This document shows, piece after piece, positions 1-8,796 of a stretch of DNA of 64,000 nt. Position 1 is the stretch's first letter, and each line of letters opens with the position of its first letter. The position numbers and the translations under genes were made by a program. Source of the stretch: Bacteroidales bacterium (lineage in GTDB: Bacteria; Bacteroidota; Bacteroidia; Bacteroidales; WCHB1-69); NCBI GenBank assembly GCA_016285085.1, contig JAEEQA010000005.1:1-64000 (forward strand), written 5' to 3'. The notes under the pieces were generated by a model that did no database searches, had not been told where the DNA came from, and saw nothing but the letters and a program-made list of their open reading frames with translations.

Positions 1-229
1 CGTAGGCAACACGCCCAGTCAGAACAATGCCACCGGCTTTAGTGCGCTACCCGCTGGCTCCTACCGCAGCGATTACCTATATTTCGGCGAATACGCCGTC
101 TTATGGGGTGCTACTGAGAACAACAGTACTGGCGCATACGCCCGCGCCCTGAGCTACGGTGACGCCATCGTCTCTCGCGGCAACTACTATAAGGTCAATG
201 GTTGTTCGGTCCGATGTTTGCGCGACTAA
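1..229 (+). CDS. C-terminal fragment of a FISUMP-domain protein (5' end outside window)
   Basis: Open frame from the window edge ends ...EYAVLWGATENNSTGAYARALSYGDAIVSRGNYYKVNGCSVRCLRD*, the typical FISUMP C-terminus. Confidence 0.8.
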   Translation, partial: VGNTPSQNNATGFSALPAGSYRSDYLYFGEYAVLWGATENNSTGAYARALSYGDAIVSRGNYYKVNGCSVRCLRD

Positions 230-306
230 CTAACGCACGAAGGCAGAGGACGGCGGGCGCAACGTGTGCCCCGACCCGATCGTGTAGATTTTACCCAAAT
301 TTATAG

Positions 307-314
307 TATCTTTG
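307..314 (+). promoter_or_regulatory. Bacteroidota -7 element TATCTTTG
   Basis: TATCTTTGCCGCC 23 nt upstream of the ATG at 337. Confidence 0.6.
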
Positions 315-336
315 CCGCCTAATTTTAGAAAATTTT

Positions 337-1398
337 ATGAGAAATACTATTGCCCTATTTCTGCTGACGCCACTGCTGCTTCTCTCCTGTGGGCATTCAC
401 CAAAAGAAGAAGCCGTTCAGGCACCCGTTTCAAAAGAGGCCTTGATGGAGCAGGCGACCCAGCCGGAAAACCTTTCTGAATATGGGGGTACGGTGTTTGT
501 GCCCACGATGGAACACTTTCTTCCCACCGACAGCAATTCGGTTTATTGCGCCACGCTGCTCGTTGCATGGGAAGAGGTTCGGAAAATCATCGGAACCTCT
601 TTGGCCATCCCGCAAAAATACCAAGACTTGCGGTTGCTCAATGCTTCCACATCTTTCCGAAATGTATTGAAATCCAATGAATACACAGCAAGCGGTGTGG
701 TCTCTGGAGACTACATCTACACCCGTGCCGAATTCAAGAAGTCGCTGCCATTTGATTACCAGTTGAATAAAATGGAACACCGGCTGACCTTCACCAAGCA
801 GAAAGTCGCGGCTTTCGGCGTGATGGGCGATGATAATAACGACTTGACCGACATGGTGAAAATTCTTTACTATAAAAACGATAACAACTTCATTATCAAA
901 CTAAAACCTTCGGATAAGGAACACGAAATCGTCCTGTTCAAAACCACAAAAACCTATCCGACAATGGCCGCGATGGCCGCCGCCGCCGACAGTTTGATTG
1001 AAATCGGACAAAAGGAGCGGAAAATCCAAAGTCTGCGGTGGAAATACCAGTTATGGAGCGATGATGAGGTAGTCATTCCCGACATTGACTTTGATATCAG
1101 CACTACCTTTAAGAAATTGATTGGCAATACTTTTCGTGCCAACTCTTTGGATTACGAGATTTTACAGGCTTGGCAGCGTACTTCGTTCAAACTGAACGAG
1201 ACGGGAGCGGAAATAGCCAGTGAAGCAAAGGTGGAGATATGCCTTAGCCTCGATGAGGAGGAAGAGGAGGTAAAGAAGCCGACTCCTAAAAAGATGGTTT
1301 TCGACAAACCGTTCTTCCTGATGCTGCGCCGCACCGATGCACAGCATCCTTATTTCGTTCTCCATGCGGTCAATGCAGAACTGATGGTGAAGGAATGA
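337..1398 (+). CDS. Divergent serpin-like lipoprotein
   Basis: Lipobox LLLLSC; serpin-like blocks VVIPDIDFDISTTFKKLIGNTF, hinge-like KLNETGAEIASEAKVEI and C-terminal FDKPFFLMLRR. Confidence 0.6.
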   Translation: MRNTIALFLLTPLLLLSCGHSPKEEAVQAPVSKEALMEQATQPENLSEYGGTVFVPTMEHFLPTDSNSVYCATLLVAWEEVRKIIGTSLAIPQKYQDLRLLNASTSFRNVLKSNEYTASGVVSGDYIYTRAEFKKSLPFDYQLNKMEHRLTFTKQKVAAFGVMGDDNNDLTDMVKILYYKNDNNFIIKLKPSDKEHEIVLFKTTKTYPTMAAMAAAADSLIEIGQKERKIQSLRWKYQLWSDDEVVIPDIDFDISTTFKKLIGNTFRANSLDYEILQAWQRTSFKLNETGAEIASEAKVEICLSLDEEEEEVKKPTPKKMVFDKPFFLMLRRTDAQHPYFVLHAVNAELMVKE

Positions 1399-1449
1399 AC
1401 GGTACCTTCCATACCATAGATTTCTAAAAAGCAAAATGGGAGAGATGGG

Positions 1450-2031
1450 TTATTGGCCGAGGGGGTTCAGGAACTCCTTCAGGGCCTGCATGGCGCGGCC
1501 GCGGTGGCTGATGGCGTTCTTTGCGGCCTCGTCCATCTCGGCGAAGGTGAGGTCGCTGCCGACAGGACGGAAGATGGGATCGTAGCCGAAGCCAGCGGTG
1601 CCGCGCTGCTCGGCGATGATTTCGCCATCGACACGGCCCTCGAAGAAATACTCCTTCCCGTCCAAGATGAGGGCGATGACGGTTTTGAAGCAGGCCTTGC
1701 GGTTGGTCACACCCTCCAGTTCAGACATCACCTTCCGGATATTGTCCTGGAAGCTGCATGCGGGGCCTGCATAGCGGGCGGAATAGACACCGGGGCGTCC
1801 GTCCAACGCCTCGATTTCCAGACCGGTGTCGTCGGAAAAGCAGTTGACACCATACTTGTCGTGGACATATTCCGCTTTTTGTCGGGCGTTACCCAACAAA
1901 GAATCAGCCGTTTCGGGGATTTCCTCGAAACAGCCGAGTTCTGCAATTCCTTTCACGACACAAGAAGCACCTGCGATGGCAACTGCTTCCTGTAGTTTGT
2001 GCTGATTATGTGTTGCGAAGAACAACTCCAT
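1450..2031 (-). CDS. rdgB: RdgB/HAM1 family XTP/dITP pyrophosphatase
   Basis: ELFFATHNQHKLQEA, SDDTGLEIEALDGRPGVYSARYAG, GFGYDPIFRP, KNAISHRGRA. Confidence 0.95.
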   Translation of the reverse strand: MELFFATHNQHKLQEAVAIAGASCVVKGIAELGCFEEIPETADSLLGNARQKAEYVHDKYGVNCFSDDTGLEIEALDGRPGVYSARYAGPACSFQDNIRKVMSELEGVTNRKACFKTVIALILDGKEYFFEGRVDGEIIAEQRGTAGFGYDPIFRPVGSDLTFAEMDEAAKNAISHRGRAMQALKEFLNPLGQ

Positions 2032-2051
2032 CGCACACTGCTTCGTGAAGA

Positions 2052-2240
2052 TTAGGCGTTGGCGCCTTTGATTTCGATGGCCTGCTTATCTCTGTAGTAA
2101 CCGCATTCAGGGCATACTCTGTGAGTAAGGATGGCAGCACCGCAGTGGCTGCATGTGGTCAGCGTGGGAGCGGTGATGAAATCGTGTGCTCTTCTCTTGT
2201 CTCTTCTCATTGCTGAGTGTCTTCTTTTCGGATGTGGCAT
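2052..2240 (-). CDS. rpmF: 50S ribosomal protein L32
   Basis: MPHPKRRHSAMRRDKRRAHDF...CSHCGAAILTHRVCPECGYYRDKQAIEIK. Confidence 0.97.
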   Translation of the reverse strand: MPHPKRRHSAMRRDKRRAHDFITAPTLTTCSHCGAAILTHRVCPECGYYRDKQAIEIKGANA

Positions 2241-2261
2241 AACTATCTTTAATTTAAGTGA

Positions 2262-2813
2262 TTAACTTAGTTTAATATTTTTCAGAGCTTCCAAACGAGG
2301 GTCAATGTCACCCATTGTGTTCTCGTGCGGGGTCAGCTCTTCCAGTTTTTTCAATATTTCGGGGTCGCAGGTTGAATTCCCGTTTTCATCCTCAGGGTGG
2401 AGTATCTGGGTGGGCAAGGCCAGTGAAATCGACTCATATACAAAATGGAACAAATCCAGCTCGTAGGTGTTCTCATTCACAATCCACAGGTTGTCCTCCT
2501 CCTCGGGTTCCTCGATCCACGGCATCAACTTTACCACCAGGTTGTCGGTGAAGTCCAAGTCGATGTTGACAGGCTCCATGCAACGGTCGCACGGAAGGGT
2601 GACATAGCCCTTGAAATGGAAATCCAACGTGACGATTTTGTCAGAAATGTCCATCTCAATCTGCAATTTCACATCTCCTTCGTGCAGATCGGGAATCTCT
2701 GCAACTTCAAAGAACGTATTATCACAATCTATTGAAAACGAATGTTTTCCACGTTCAACTCCAGAAATTCTGAGCTTAAATTCCTCTTTTTTATCCCTGC
2801 TTTTCACCTTCAA
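2262..2813 (-). CDS. DUF177 (YceD-like) protein; start uncertain
   Basis: LPCDRCMEPVNIDLDF motif, adjacent to rpmF. The ORF track gives an ATG at 2870, but a TATATTTGC -7 element (minus strand, 2826-2833) lies inside that extension. In-frame TTG (2813) or GTG (2807) fits better. Confidence 0.85.
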   Translation of the reverse strand: MKVKSRDKKEEFKLRISGVERGKHSFSIDCDNTFFEVAEIPDLHEGDVKLQIEMDISDKIVTLDFHFKGYVTLPCDRCMEPVNIDLDFTDNLVVKLMPWIEEPEEEDNLWIVNENTYELDLFHFVYESISLALPTQILHPEDENGNSTCDPEILKKLEELTPHENTMGDIDPRLEALKNIKLS

Positions 2814-2874
2814 TAAATTGGGGTGCAAATATACAGCTTTTTTTATGCTGTCTGCCCCCATCAAATACATTTTT

Positions 2875-2915
2875 CTAAAAAAAACAAAACGGGGACACGA
2901 AAGCCGCGTCCCCGT
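2875..2915 (-). terminator. Intrinsic terminator of the DUF1573 gene
   Basis: Minus strand: ACGGGGAC-(loop)-GTCCCCGT followed by TTTGTTTTTTTT. Confidence 0.75.
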
Positions 2916-2936
2916 AGAGAATTTCTGTAAAATATC

Positions 2937-4028
2937 CTATTGGACAATCATTCCGTTCACATTGATGATCTGGCTGGAGTTGGTGGGCGAGTTGGAAATG
3001 ACCTCGATGGAGGCGTTCTGTCTGCCGCGGCGGTTCTTCCCGTTGAGGGTGAGGTCGAGGGTGGCGGACTGTCCGGGTGCGATTTCCGTCGCCGAGATCT
3101 TGTAGGTGAGGACTTGAGGCATGCTGGACTCAATCTTGCGGATGATCAGATTGGTTTTGCCGGTGTTGGTGATTTTGATTGTTTCTGAAACGCTGGTGTT
3201 CTGTACAATCGTGTCGAATCTGAAGGCGGTCTTGTCAAAACTGATCTTCGGGGCTTTTTCCAGCTCCTTTTGTGACATTCTGGAGAAGTCTTCTACAAGA
3301 TTTACATTGAAATACAAATACTTGCGGGGTTCAAGCGTATCGTCGGTAACGATGACTGCCTTGTCTTTGAGGTTGCCCCAGTCATTGCGCTTGGTGGCGT
3401 CGTATTTGAGAACGATGTAGCCTTCGTAGTCGGCGGGAAGGGTTTTGCCGAAACTGCGGCCCACTTCCTGGATGTATTCGGGAAGTTCAAGGTTGAAGGT
3501 GGTGGCACGGCCGTTGTCGTAGAAGCTGCGGATATGGAAAGTGTCGATATGGCTGCCCGTGTTCTTGACCTGGAAGCGGACGGTGGACTCCTTCACGCGC
3601 ACCTCGCCGCGACCGGACTTGTAACCGGCGATCTCATACTTTGTGGGGGGGCGTTTGATTACATTGCCCTTGATGAAGATGATGTACGGGTTGGCCTGAT
3701 TGGGCTCGTTGGTCGAAACCTTGATGTTCTTGTTGAACTGTCCGGGACGGCCCCACGGGTCGTAGGTGGCATCGATAAAACCGGTCTGACCGGGCATCAC
3801 GGCTTCCTTGGTGTAGTTGGCCGCAGTGCAACCGCAACCGGGTTTCACGCGGGTAAGCACCAGTGCGCTGTCTCCCACATTCTTGAAGGTGAAACGGGCC
3901 GTTACTTTGCCGCCTTCCTCGCGGATGTCGCCAAATTCATGTGTCTTCTTTTCAAATTCAATCCGAGGTTGGGCCATCGCAAACAAAACGGCCACCATCA
4001 TCACTAATGATAAGAATCCTTTTTTCAT
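2937..4028 (-). CDS. DUF1573 domain-containing exported protein
   Basis: MKKGFLSLVMMVAVLFAMAQPRIEFEKKTHEFGDIREEGGKVTARFTFKNVGDSALVLTRVKPGCGCTAANY; trimmed to the signal-peptide ATG. Confidence 0.85.
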   Translation of the reverse strand: MKKGFLSLVMMVAVLFAMAQPRIEFEKKTHEFGDIREEGGKVTARFTFKNVGDSALVLTRVKPGCGCTAANYTKEAVMPGQTGFIDATYDPWGRPGQFNKNIKVSTNEPNQANPYIIFIKGNVIKRPPTKYEIAGYKSGRGEVRVKESTVRFQVKNTGSHIDTFHIRSFYDNGRATTFNLELPEYIQEVGRSFGKTLPADYEGYIVLKYDATKRNDWGNLKDKAVIVTDDTLEPRKYLYFNVNLVEDFSRMSQKELEKAPKISFDKTAFRFDTIVQNTSVSETIKITNTGKTNLIIRKIESSMPQVLTYKISATEIAPGQSATLDLTLNGKNRRGRQNASIEVISNSPTNSSQIINVNGMIVQ

Positions 4029-4217
4029 TGTGCTATAATTTTTTACGTTTAAATATCTATTTTCAAAAAACGGCGGCAAATATACTATTATTTTCTGACA
4101 ATGGTTTTCTTTTTGTTTTTTTAACAACGAACTCCCCTTTTTTTTAATTGTTTCACCCATTAAGCATAAAAAAAGAGGCAATGATTGACTTCTTTTACAT
4201 AATTCCAAGTTATTCCG

Positions 4218-4225
4218 TACCTTTG
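4218..4225 (+). promoter_or_regulatory. -7 element TACCTTTG
   Basis: TACCTTTGCAGCG upstream of sppA. Confidence 0.6.
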
Positions 4226-4288
4226 CAGCGTTTTTTCAAAAGAATAATCTAATTTGTAAAAAAAGATAATAATTTAAAAATCAACATT

Positions 4289-6151
4289 ATGGAACAGAAT
4301 TTAGACATTGAACAGACCGTCACCCAGCAGGACGGCAAGACCAAGAAATTCAGATATGTGAAGGGAGAGTCGAAGGCGCGGAAGTTTTTCCGGGTCGTTT
4401 TCGGGTCGGCGCTCGGATTTATTCTCGCTTCCGTCATCATCTCCTTCCTTTCCATCCTGATGATGATCGGAATGGTGGCCGCCCTCGGTTCTTCCGACAC
4501 GGAAAAGATCGAGTCCAACTCCGTTCTGGAGCTCACCCTCAACGCACCCATCGACGAACGTGCCGGCGACAACCCGTTTGCCGACATGGACATCCCCTAC
4601 TACAACTCCAACTCCATCGGTTTGGACGACATCCTCGCCTCTCTCGACAACGCTGCCAAGGATGACAAAATCAAAGGTGTCTCCCTGAACGTCAAATCGG
4701 TACAGGCCAGTCCCGCTACTTTGGAGGAGATCCATGACGCCCTCCTTAAGTTCAAAGAGTCCGGCAAGTTTGTCTATGCCTACAGCGACTACTACACACA
4801 GGGCGCCTACTACCTTGCCTCTGTCGCCGACAAAGTGTTCCTCAACCCCAAAGGGGAGATTGACTTCCGCGGCCTCGCCTTCCAAATCATGTTCTACAAA
4901 GGCCTCATTGACAAACTCGACATCGATGTGCAGGTGGTGAAATGCGGCAAATTCAAAAGCGCTGTGGAACCGTACCTCCTCGACAAAATGAGCGAGGCCA
5001 ACCGCGAACAGTTGACCGTCCTCGGCAACTCCATCTGGGGCAAGATGCTGGCCGACATCTCCGCCAGCCGCAACATCTCCGTGGAACAGCTCAATGCCGT
5101 GGCCGACAGCATGCTCATCCTCAAGGATGTCAACAATGCAATCGGAATGGGCCTTGTGGATGCCTTCTCCTATCCCACCGACTACCGCAACACCCTGAAA
5201 AAGCAGCTCGGAGTCAAGGACGAAGACGCGCTGAACCTCGTTTCACTGGCCACCTACCGCAAGTCCTTCAAGGTGGACCTGGGCAAAGGCTCCGACAAAA
5301 TCGCCATCATCTATGCCGTGGGTGAAATCAACGACGGCAAAGGCAGCGACAACACCATCGGCGACGTGACACTCTGCAAGGAGATCCGCCGCGCCTACAA
5401 AGACAAGGACGTGAAGGCCATCGTGCTGCGTGTCAACTCGCCCGGCGGCAGCGCCCTCGCCTCCGAAATCATCTGGAACGAGTTGGAGAACGCCAAAGCA
5501 GCCGGCAAGAAAGTCGTCACCTCCATGGGCGACTATGCAGCTTCCGGCGGTTACTATATCTCCTGCAACTCCGATGCCATCGTGGCCCAGCCCAACACGC
5601 TCACCGGCTCCATCGGTGTCTTCGGCATGATCCCGAGCGTGCAGCGCTGCCTCGAAACCAAACTCGGCGTCACCGTCGATGTGGTGAAAACCAATGCCCA
5701 TTCCGATGCCATCAGCGGCATGCGTCCCATGACCGAAGAGGAGTACAACCTCATGCAGGGCAGTGTGGACAAGACCTACGACACCTTCCTCACACGCGTT
5801 TCCGACGGCCGCAGCCTCACCAAGGCGCAGGTCGATTCCATCGGACAGGGCCGTGTGTGGGCCGGCACCGAAGCCCTCCAGCTCGGCCTCGTCGATAAGC
5901 TCGGCAACCTGAAGGACGCCATCGCCCTCGCCGCCGAACTCGCCGGCACCGACAGCTACAAGCTCGTCTATTACCCCGAGAAAAAGGAGTGGTTTGAAAC
6001 CCTCTTCAACAAGGACCAAGAAGAAAAAGAGATCTCCGCCGCCATCCGCAGCGAACTCGGCGACCTCTACCCGGCCTATAATGGACTGCAGCAGATTATT
6101 AAGGCAAAAGGCGTGCAGGCCAGAATGCCGCTGGAAATCACCATCGAATAG
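4289..6151 (+). CDS. sppA: Signal peptide peptidase SppA, 67 kDa type
   Basis: N-terminal TM segment, VLRVNSPGGSALASE, SMGDYAASGGYYISC, LTGSIGVFG. Confidence 0.95.
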   Translation: MEQNLDIEQTVTQQDGKTKKFRYVKGESKARKFFRVVFGSALGFILASVIISFLSILMMIGMVAALGSSDTEKIESNSVLELTLNAPIDERAGDNPFADMDIPYYNSNSIGLDDILASLDNAAKDDKIKGVSLNVKSVQASPATLEEIHDALLKFKESGKFVYAYSDYYTQGAYYLASVADKVFLNPKGEIDFRGLAFQIMFYKGLIDKLDIDVQVVKCGKFKSAVEPYLLDKMSEANREQLTVLGNSIWGKMLADISASRNISVEQLNAVADSMLILKDVNNAIGMGLVDAFSYPTDYRNTLKKQLGVKDEDALNLVSLATYRKSFKVDLGKGSDKIAIIYAVGEINDGKGSDNTIGDVTLCKEIRRAYKDKDVKAIVLRVNSPGGSALASEIIWNELENAKAAGKKVVTSMGDYAASGGYYISCNSDAIVAQPNTLTGSIGVFGMIPSVQRCLETKLGVTVDVVKTNAHSDAISGMRPMTEEEYNLMQGSVDKTYDTFLTRVSDGRSLTKAQVDSIGQGRVWAGTEALQLGLVDKLGNLKDAIALAAELAGTDSYKLVYYPEKKEWFETLFNKDQEEKEISAAIRSELGDLYPAYNGLQQIIKAKGVQARMPLEITIE

Positions 6152-6157
6152 CAAATC

Positions 6158-6940
6158 ATGTTCTACATATATTTATATGTGATGATAGCGATTGCTGTCG
6201 TCGTGTTCATTGCCTTGTATTTTGTGGAGGCCGGCTACGGCATGCTGGTCTCCTCCCGTTGGGGCAAGCTCATCAACAACAAGGTGGCGTGGTTCTTTAT
6301 GGAATTTCCCATCTTCGCGGCCATGGCGGGACTGTGGCTGTTCTCGCCGCACCGGTTCGCCATCGTGCCGCTCACATTCTTCGTCATCTTTGAAACCCAC
6401 TATTTCCAGCGGGTCTTCATCTTCCCTTTCCTGATGAAAGGCAACAGCAAGATGCCTGTCGGAATCATGCTCATGGGGATGGCGTTCAACATCCTCAACG
6501 CCGCCATGCAGGGCTACTGGATATTCTACGAGTCCTACAACGTGAACTATTCCGCTTTTGGGCTGACCTACAACGACATCGAGTGGCTTTGGTCGCCATG
6601 GTTCCTCATAGGGCTGTGTTTGTTCATCGGAGGTTTCATCACGAACCTGCACTCCGACTACATCATCCGGCACTTGCGCAAGGACCCGTCCGACACGCGG
6701 CACTACCTTCCGAAGGGCGGAATGTTCAACTACGTCACCTCCGCCAACTACTTCGGCGAGCTGATGGAATGGCTGGGCTTTGCCGTCCTCACGTGGTCGC
6801 TGTCGGGCCTCGTCTTCTTCATTTGGACTGCCGCGAACCTCGTTCCCCGAGCCAACACACTGTACCACAAGTACCAGATCGAGTTCGGTGACGAGATGAA
6901 AGGCCGCCGTCTGAAGCGGGTGATTCCGCTGCTGTATTAA
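6158..6940 (+). CDS. 3-oxo-5-alpha-steroid 4-dehydrogenase (SRD5A) family membrane protein
   Basis: Multi-TM; C-terminal ANYFGELMEWLGFAVLTWSLSGLVFFIWTAANLVPRANTLYHKYQIEFGDEMKGRRLKRVIPLLY. Confidence 0.85.
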   Translation: MFYIYLYVMIAIAVVVFIALYFVEAGYGMLVSSRWGKLINNKVAWFFMEFPIFAAMAGLWLFSPHRFAIVPLTFFVIFETHYFQRVFIFPFLMKGNSKMPVGIMLMGMAFNILNAAMQGYWIFYESYNVNYSAFGLTYNDIEWLWSPWFLIGLCLFIGGFITNLHSDYIIRHLRKDPSDTRHYLPKGGMFNYVTSANYFGELMEWLGFAVLTWSLSGLVFFIWTAANLVPRANTLYHKYQIEFGDEMKGRRLKRVIPLLY

Positions 6941-7024
6941 CAGGATAGGGACGTTTGACAGGAGAGGGGATCCTTAGTCAAGCAAAAAAGTGTGCCCTTT
7001 TTTATGTAGAAGTTTTAGAATGCG

Positions 7025-7032
7025 TATCTTTG
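7025..7032 (+). promoter_or_regulatory. -7 element TATCTTTG
   Basis: TATCTTTGCGCCC 23 nt upstream of the ATG at 7055. Confidence 0.6.
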
Positions 7033-7054
7033 CGCCCTCATTTCAAGAAACCGT

Positions 7055-8557
7055 ATGAACCTCTATACACAGAAAAAACGATGGAAATGGCTGCTGTTCG
7101 TGTCGGCCCTCGTTGTGTTCCTCGTCATGATTTACTATTCCAACGTGCTGTTTAACAGCATCGCCCGCGAGGAACGGCAGAAGGTGAACCTGTGGGCGGA
7201 AGCGGTGACGCAGAAAGCACAGTTGGTGAACTACACCAACCACTTCTTCGACGAGGTGAAGGCGGAGGAGGCGAAACGCGCCACGCAGATGGCGAAGGTC
7301 ATCAAGAAAGTGTTTGACGCGCCCCTCGATGAGGACCTCACCTTCTACGTTGATATGTTGCAGGAAAACAAGACCATCCCGCTGATCATGGTGCAGATGG
7401 ACGGCAGCATCAGCTACACCGCCAACGTGCCGGAGGAAATCGGCAAGATGAAAAACATCTCTGAACTTGGTGACGAAATCAACTCGTTCGAGCAGCTCAA
7501 GGTCTATTACGACCGCCCCAAATACGTGGTGATGTACTACCGTGAATCGAAAATCTACACCGATCTCCGCGAGTACATGGAAAACCTGCAGGAGTCGTTT
7601 TTCGAGGAGGTGGTCATCAACACGGCCTCCATCCCCGTCATCATCACCGACAGCACCGAACAGCGCGTGGTCATCTCCGGCAATGTCGATTCCACGCAAA
7701 TCGCCACGCCCGAAGGGTTGCGCCAGCTGGTTGCAAAGATGAAGTCATCGAACAAGCCCATTGAAATCGACCTTCCCGACCAGGGGCACTGCTACGTCTT
7801 CTATGAGGAGTCGCCCATCCTGACGAGATTGCGCTATTTCCCGTACATCCAATTCTTTATTGTCCTCGTTTTTGTCATCGTGGCGTACCTGCTGTTCAGT
7901 TTTGCCCGCCGCTCCGAACAGAACCGTGTGTGGGTGGGCATGTCGAAGGAGACGGCGCACCAGCTGGGCACACCCATCTCGTCGCTGATGGCATGGACGG
8001 AAATCCTGCGCGAGAGCGACGTCGATCCCTCCATTGTGGGCGAAATCGACAAGGATGTCCACCGGCTGGAAACCATCGCGCAGCGGTTCTCCAAAATCGG
8101 CTCCGTCCCGGAACTCAAGGACGAAAACATCGTGGAGGTGATCGACCAATTCACCAATTATCTCCGCACCCGCATTTCATCGAAAACCACCCTCATCTTC
8201 AACGCTGCCGACTATCCCGAGATTGTTCTGCCCATCAACCGTTATCTTTTTGAGTGGGTCATCGAGAACCTGTGCAAAAACTCCGTGGATGCGATGGAGG
8301 GCGACGGGGTCATCGCCATCAACCTGATCGATGACAAGACGCACGTCCACATCGACATCACCGACACGGGCAAGGGCATCCCGCCGCAGAAGCAGAAGAC
8401 GATTTTCAAACCGGGCTACACCTCCAAAAGCCGCGGCTGGGGCCTGGGGTTGACACTCGCCCGCCGTATTATCAAGGAGTACCACAAAGGCAACCTGTTT
8501 GTCAAATCCTCCATCGTGGGCAAAGGCACTACCATGCGGATCACGCTGAAACGGTAA
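7055..8557 (+). CDS. Membrane sensor histidine kinase
   Basis: Two TM segments, SKETAHQLGTPISSLMAWTEIL H-box, ENLCKNSVDAM N-box, DTGKGIPPQKQKTIFKPGYTSKSRGWGLGLTLARRI. Confidence 0.93.
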   Translation: MNLYTQKKRWKWLLFVSALVVFLVMIYYSNVLFNSIAREERQKVNLWAEAVTQKAQLVNYTNHFFDEVKAEEAKRATQMAKVIKKVFDAPLDEDLTFYVDMLQENKTIPLIMVQMDGSISYTANVPEEIGKMKNISELGDEINSFEQLKVYYDRPKYVVMYYRESKIYTDLREYMENLQESFFEEVVINTASIPVIITDSTEQRVVISGNVDSTQIATPEGLRQLVAKMKSSNKPIEIDLPDQGHCYVFYEESPILTRLRYFPYIQFFIVLVFVIVAYLLFSFARRSEQNRVWVGMSKETAHQLGTPISSLMAWTEILRESDVDPSIVGEIDKDVHRLETIAQRFSKIGSVPELKDENIVEVIDQFTNYLRTRISSKTTLIFNAADYPEIVLPINRYLFEWVIENLCKNSVDAMEGDGVIAINLIDDKTHVHIDITDTGKGIPPQKQKTIFKPGYTSKSRGWGLGLTLARRIIKEYHKGNLFVKSSIVGKGTTMRITLKR

Positions 8558-8561
8558 ATGT

Positions 8562-8606
8562 TTCCCTTCTATGTAGAAGGGGTGGCCGTAGGCCGCGGTA
8601 GTAGAA
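8562..8606 (+). repeat. Family-1 double-hairpin element, copy A
   Basis: TCCCTTCTATGTAGAAGGGG-T-GGCC-GTA-GGCC-GCGGTAGTAGAA. Confidence 0.8.
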
Positions 8607-8663
8607 AAAAGTAAGAGGTATAAAGTATAAGGTAGAAGGTAGGAAGTAGGAGGGGAATGGGGT

Positions 8664-8679
8664 TTCTGTCGCGACAGAA
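8664..8679. repeat. 16-bp perfect palindrome
   Basis: TTCTGTCGCGACAGAA. Confidence 0.6.
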
Positions 8680-8711
8680 TTTGCAAGGCGGCGCGGGTTC
8701 AATCCCCCGAA

Positions 8712-8796
8712 ATGTTCGCGCAAGCGAACCCCAATGCGAACGTCAGTGAGCTAAAATGCGAACGCAGTGAGCCCAAATGCGAGCGATAGCGAGCCC
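8712..8796 (+). repeat. Family-2 minihairpin cluster 1 (4 units)
   Basis: ATGTTCGC-GCAA-GCGAACC; ATGCGAAC-GTCA-GTGAGC; ATGCGAAC-GCA-GTGAGCC; ATGCGAGC-GATA-GCGAGCC. Confidence 0.8.

Noticed and set aside
8681-8710. GCGCGGGTTCAATCCCCCGA resembles a tRNA T-arm
   Set aside because: Only a partial T-stem pairs, and there is no acceptor, anticodon or D-arm upstream. At most a tRNA-end remnant.
8712-8751. Family-2 units as micro-ORFs (ATG CGA ACG CAG TGA and similar)
   Set aside because: The ATG is constant, but reading frame and stop are not conserved between units, so structure rather than coding explains the pattern.
8712-8796. Family-2 hairpin clusters as a CRISPR array
   Set aside because: Units are about 17-21 nt, spaced by only a few nt, variable in stem sequence, without unique spacers or cas genes.
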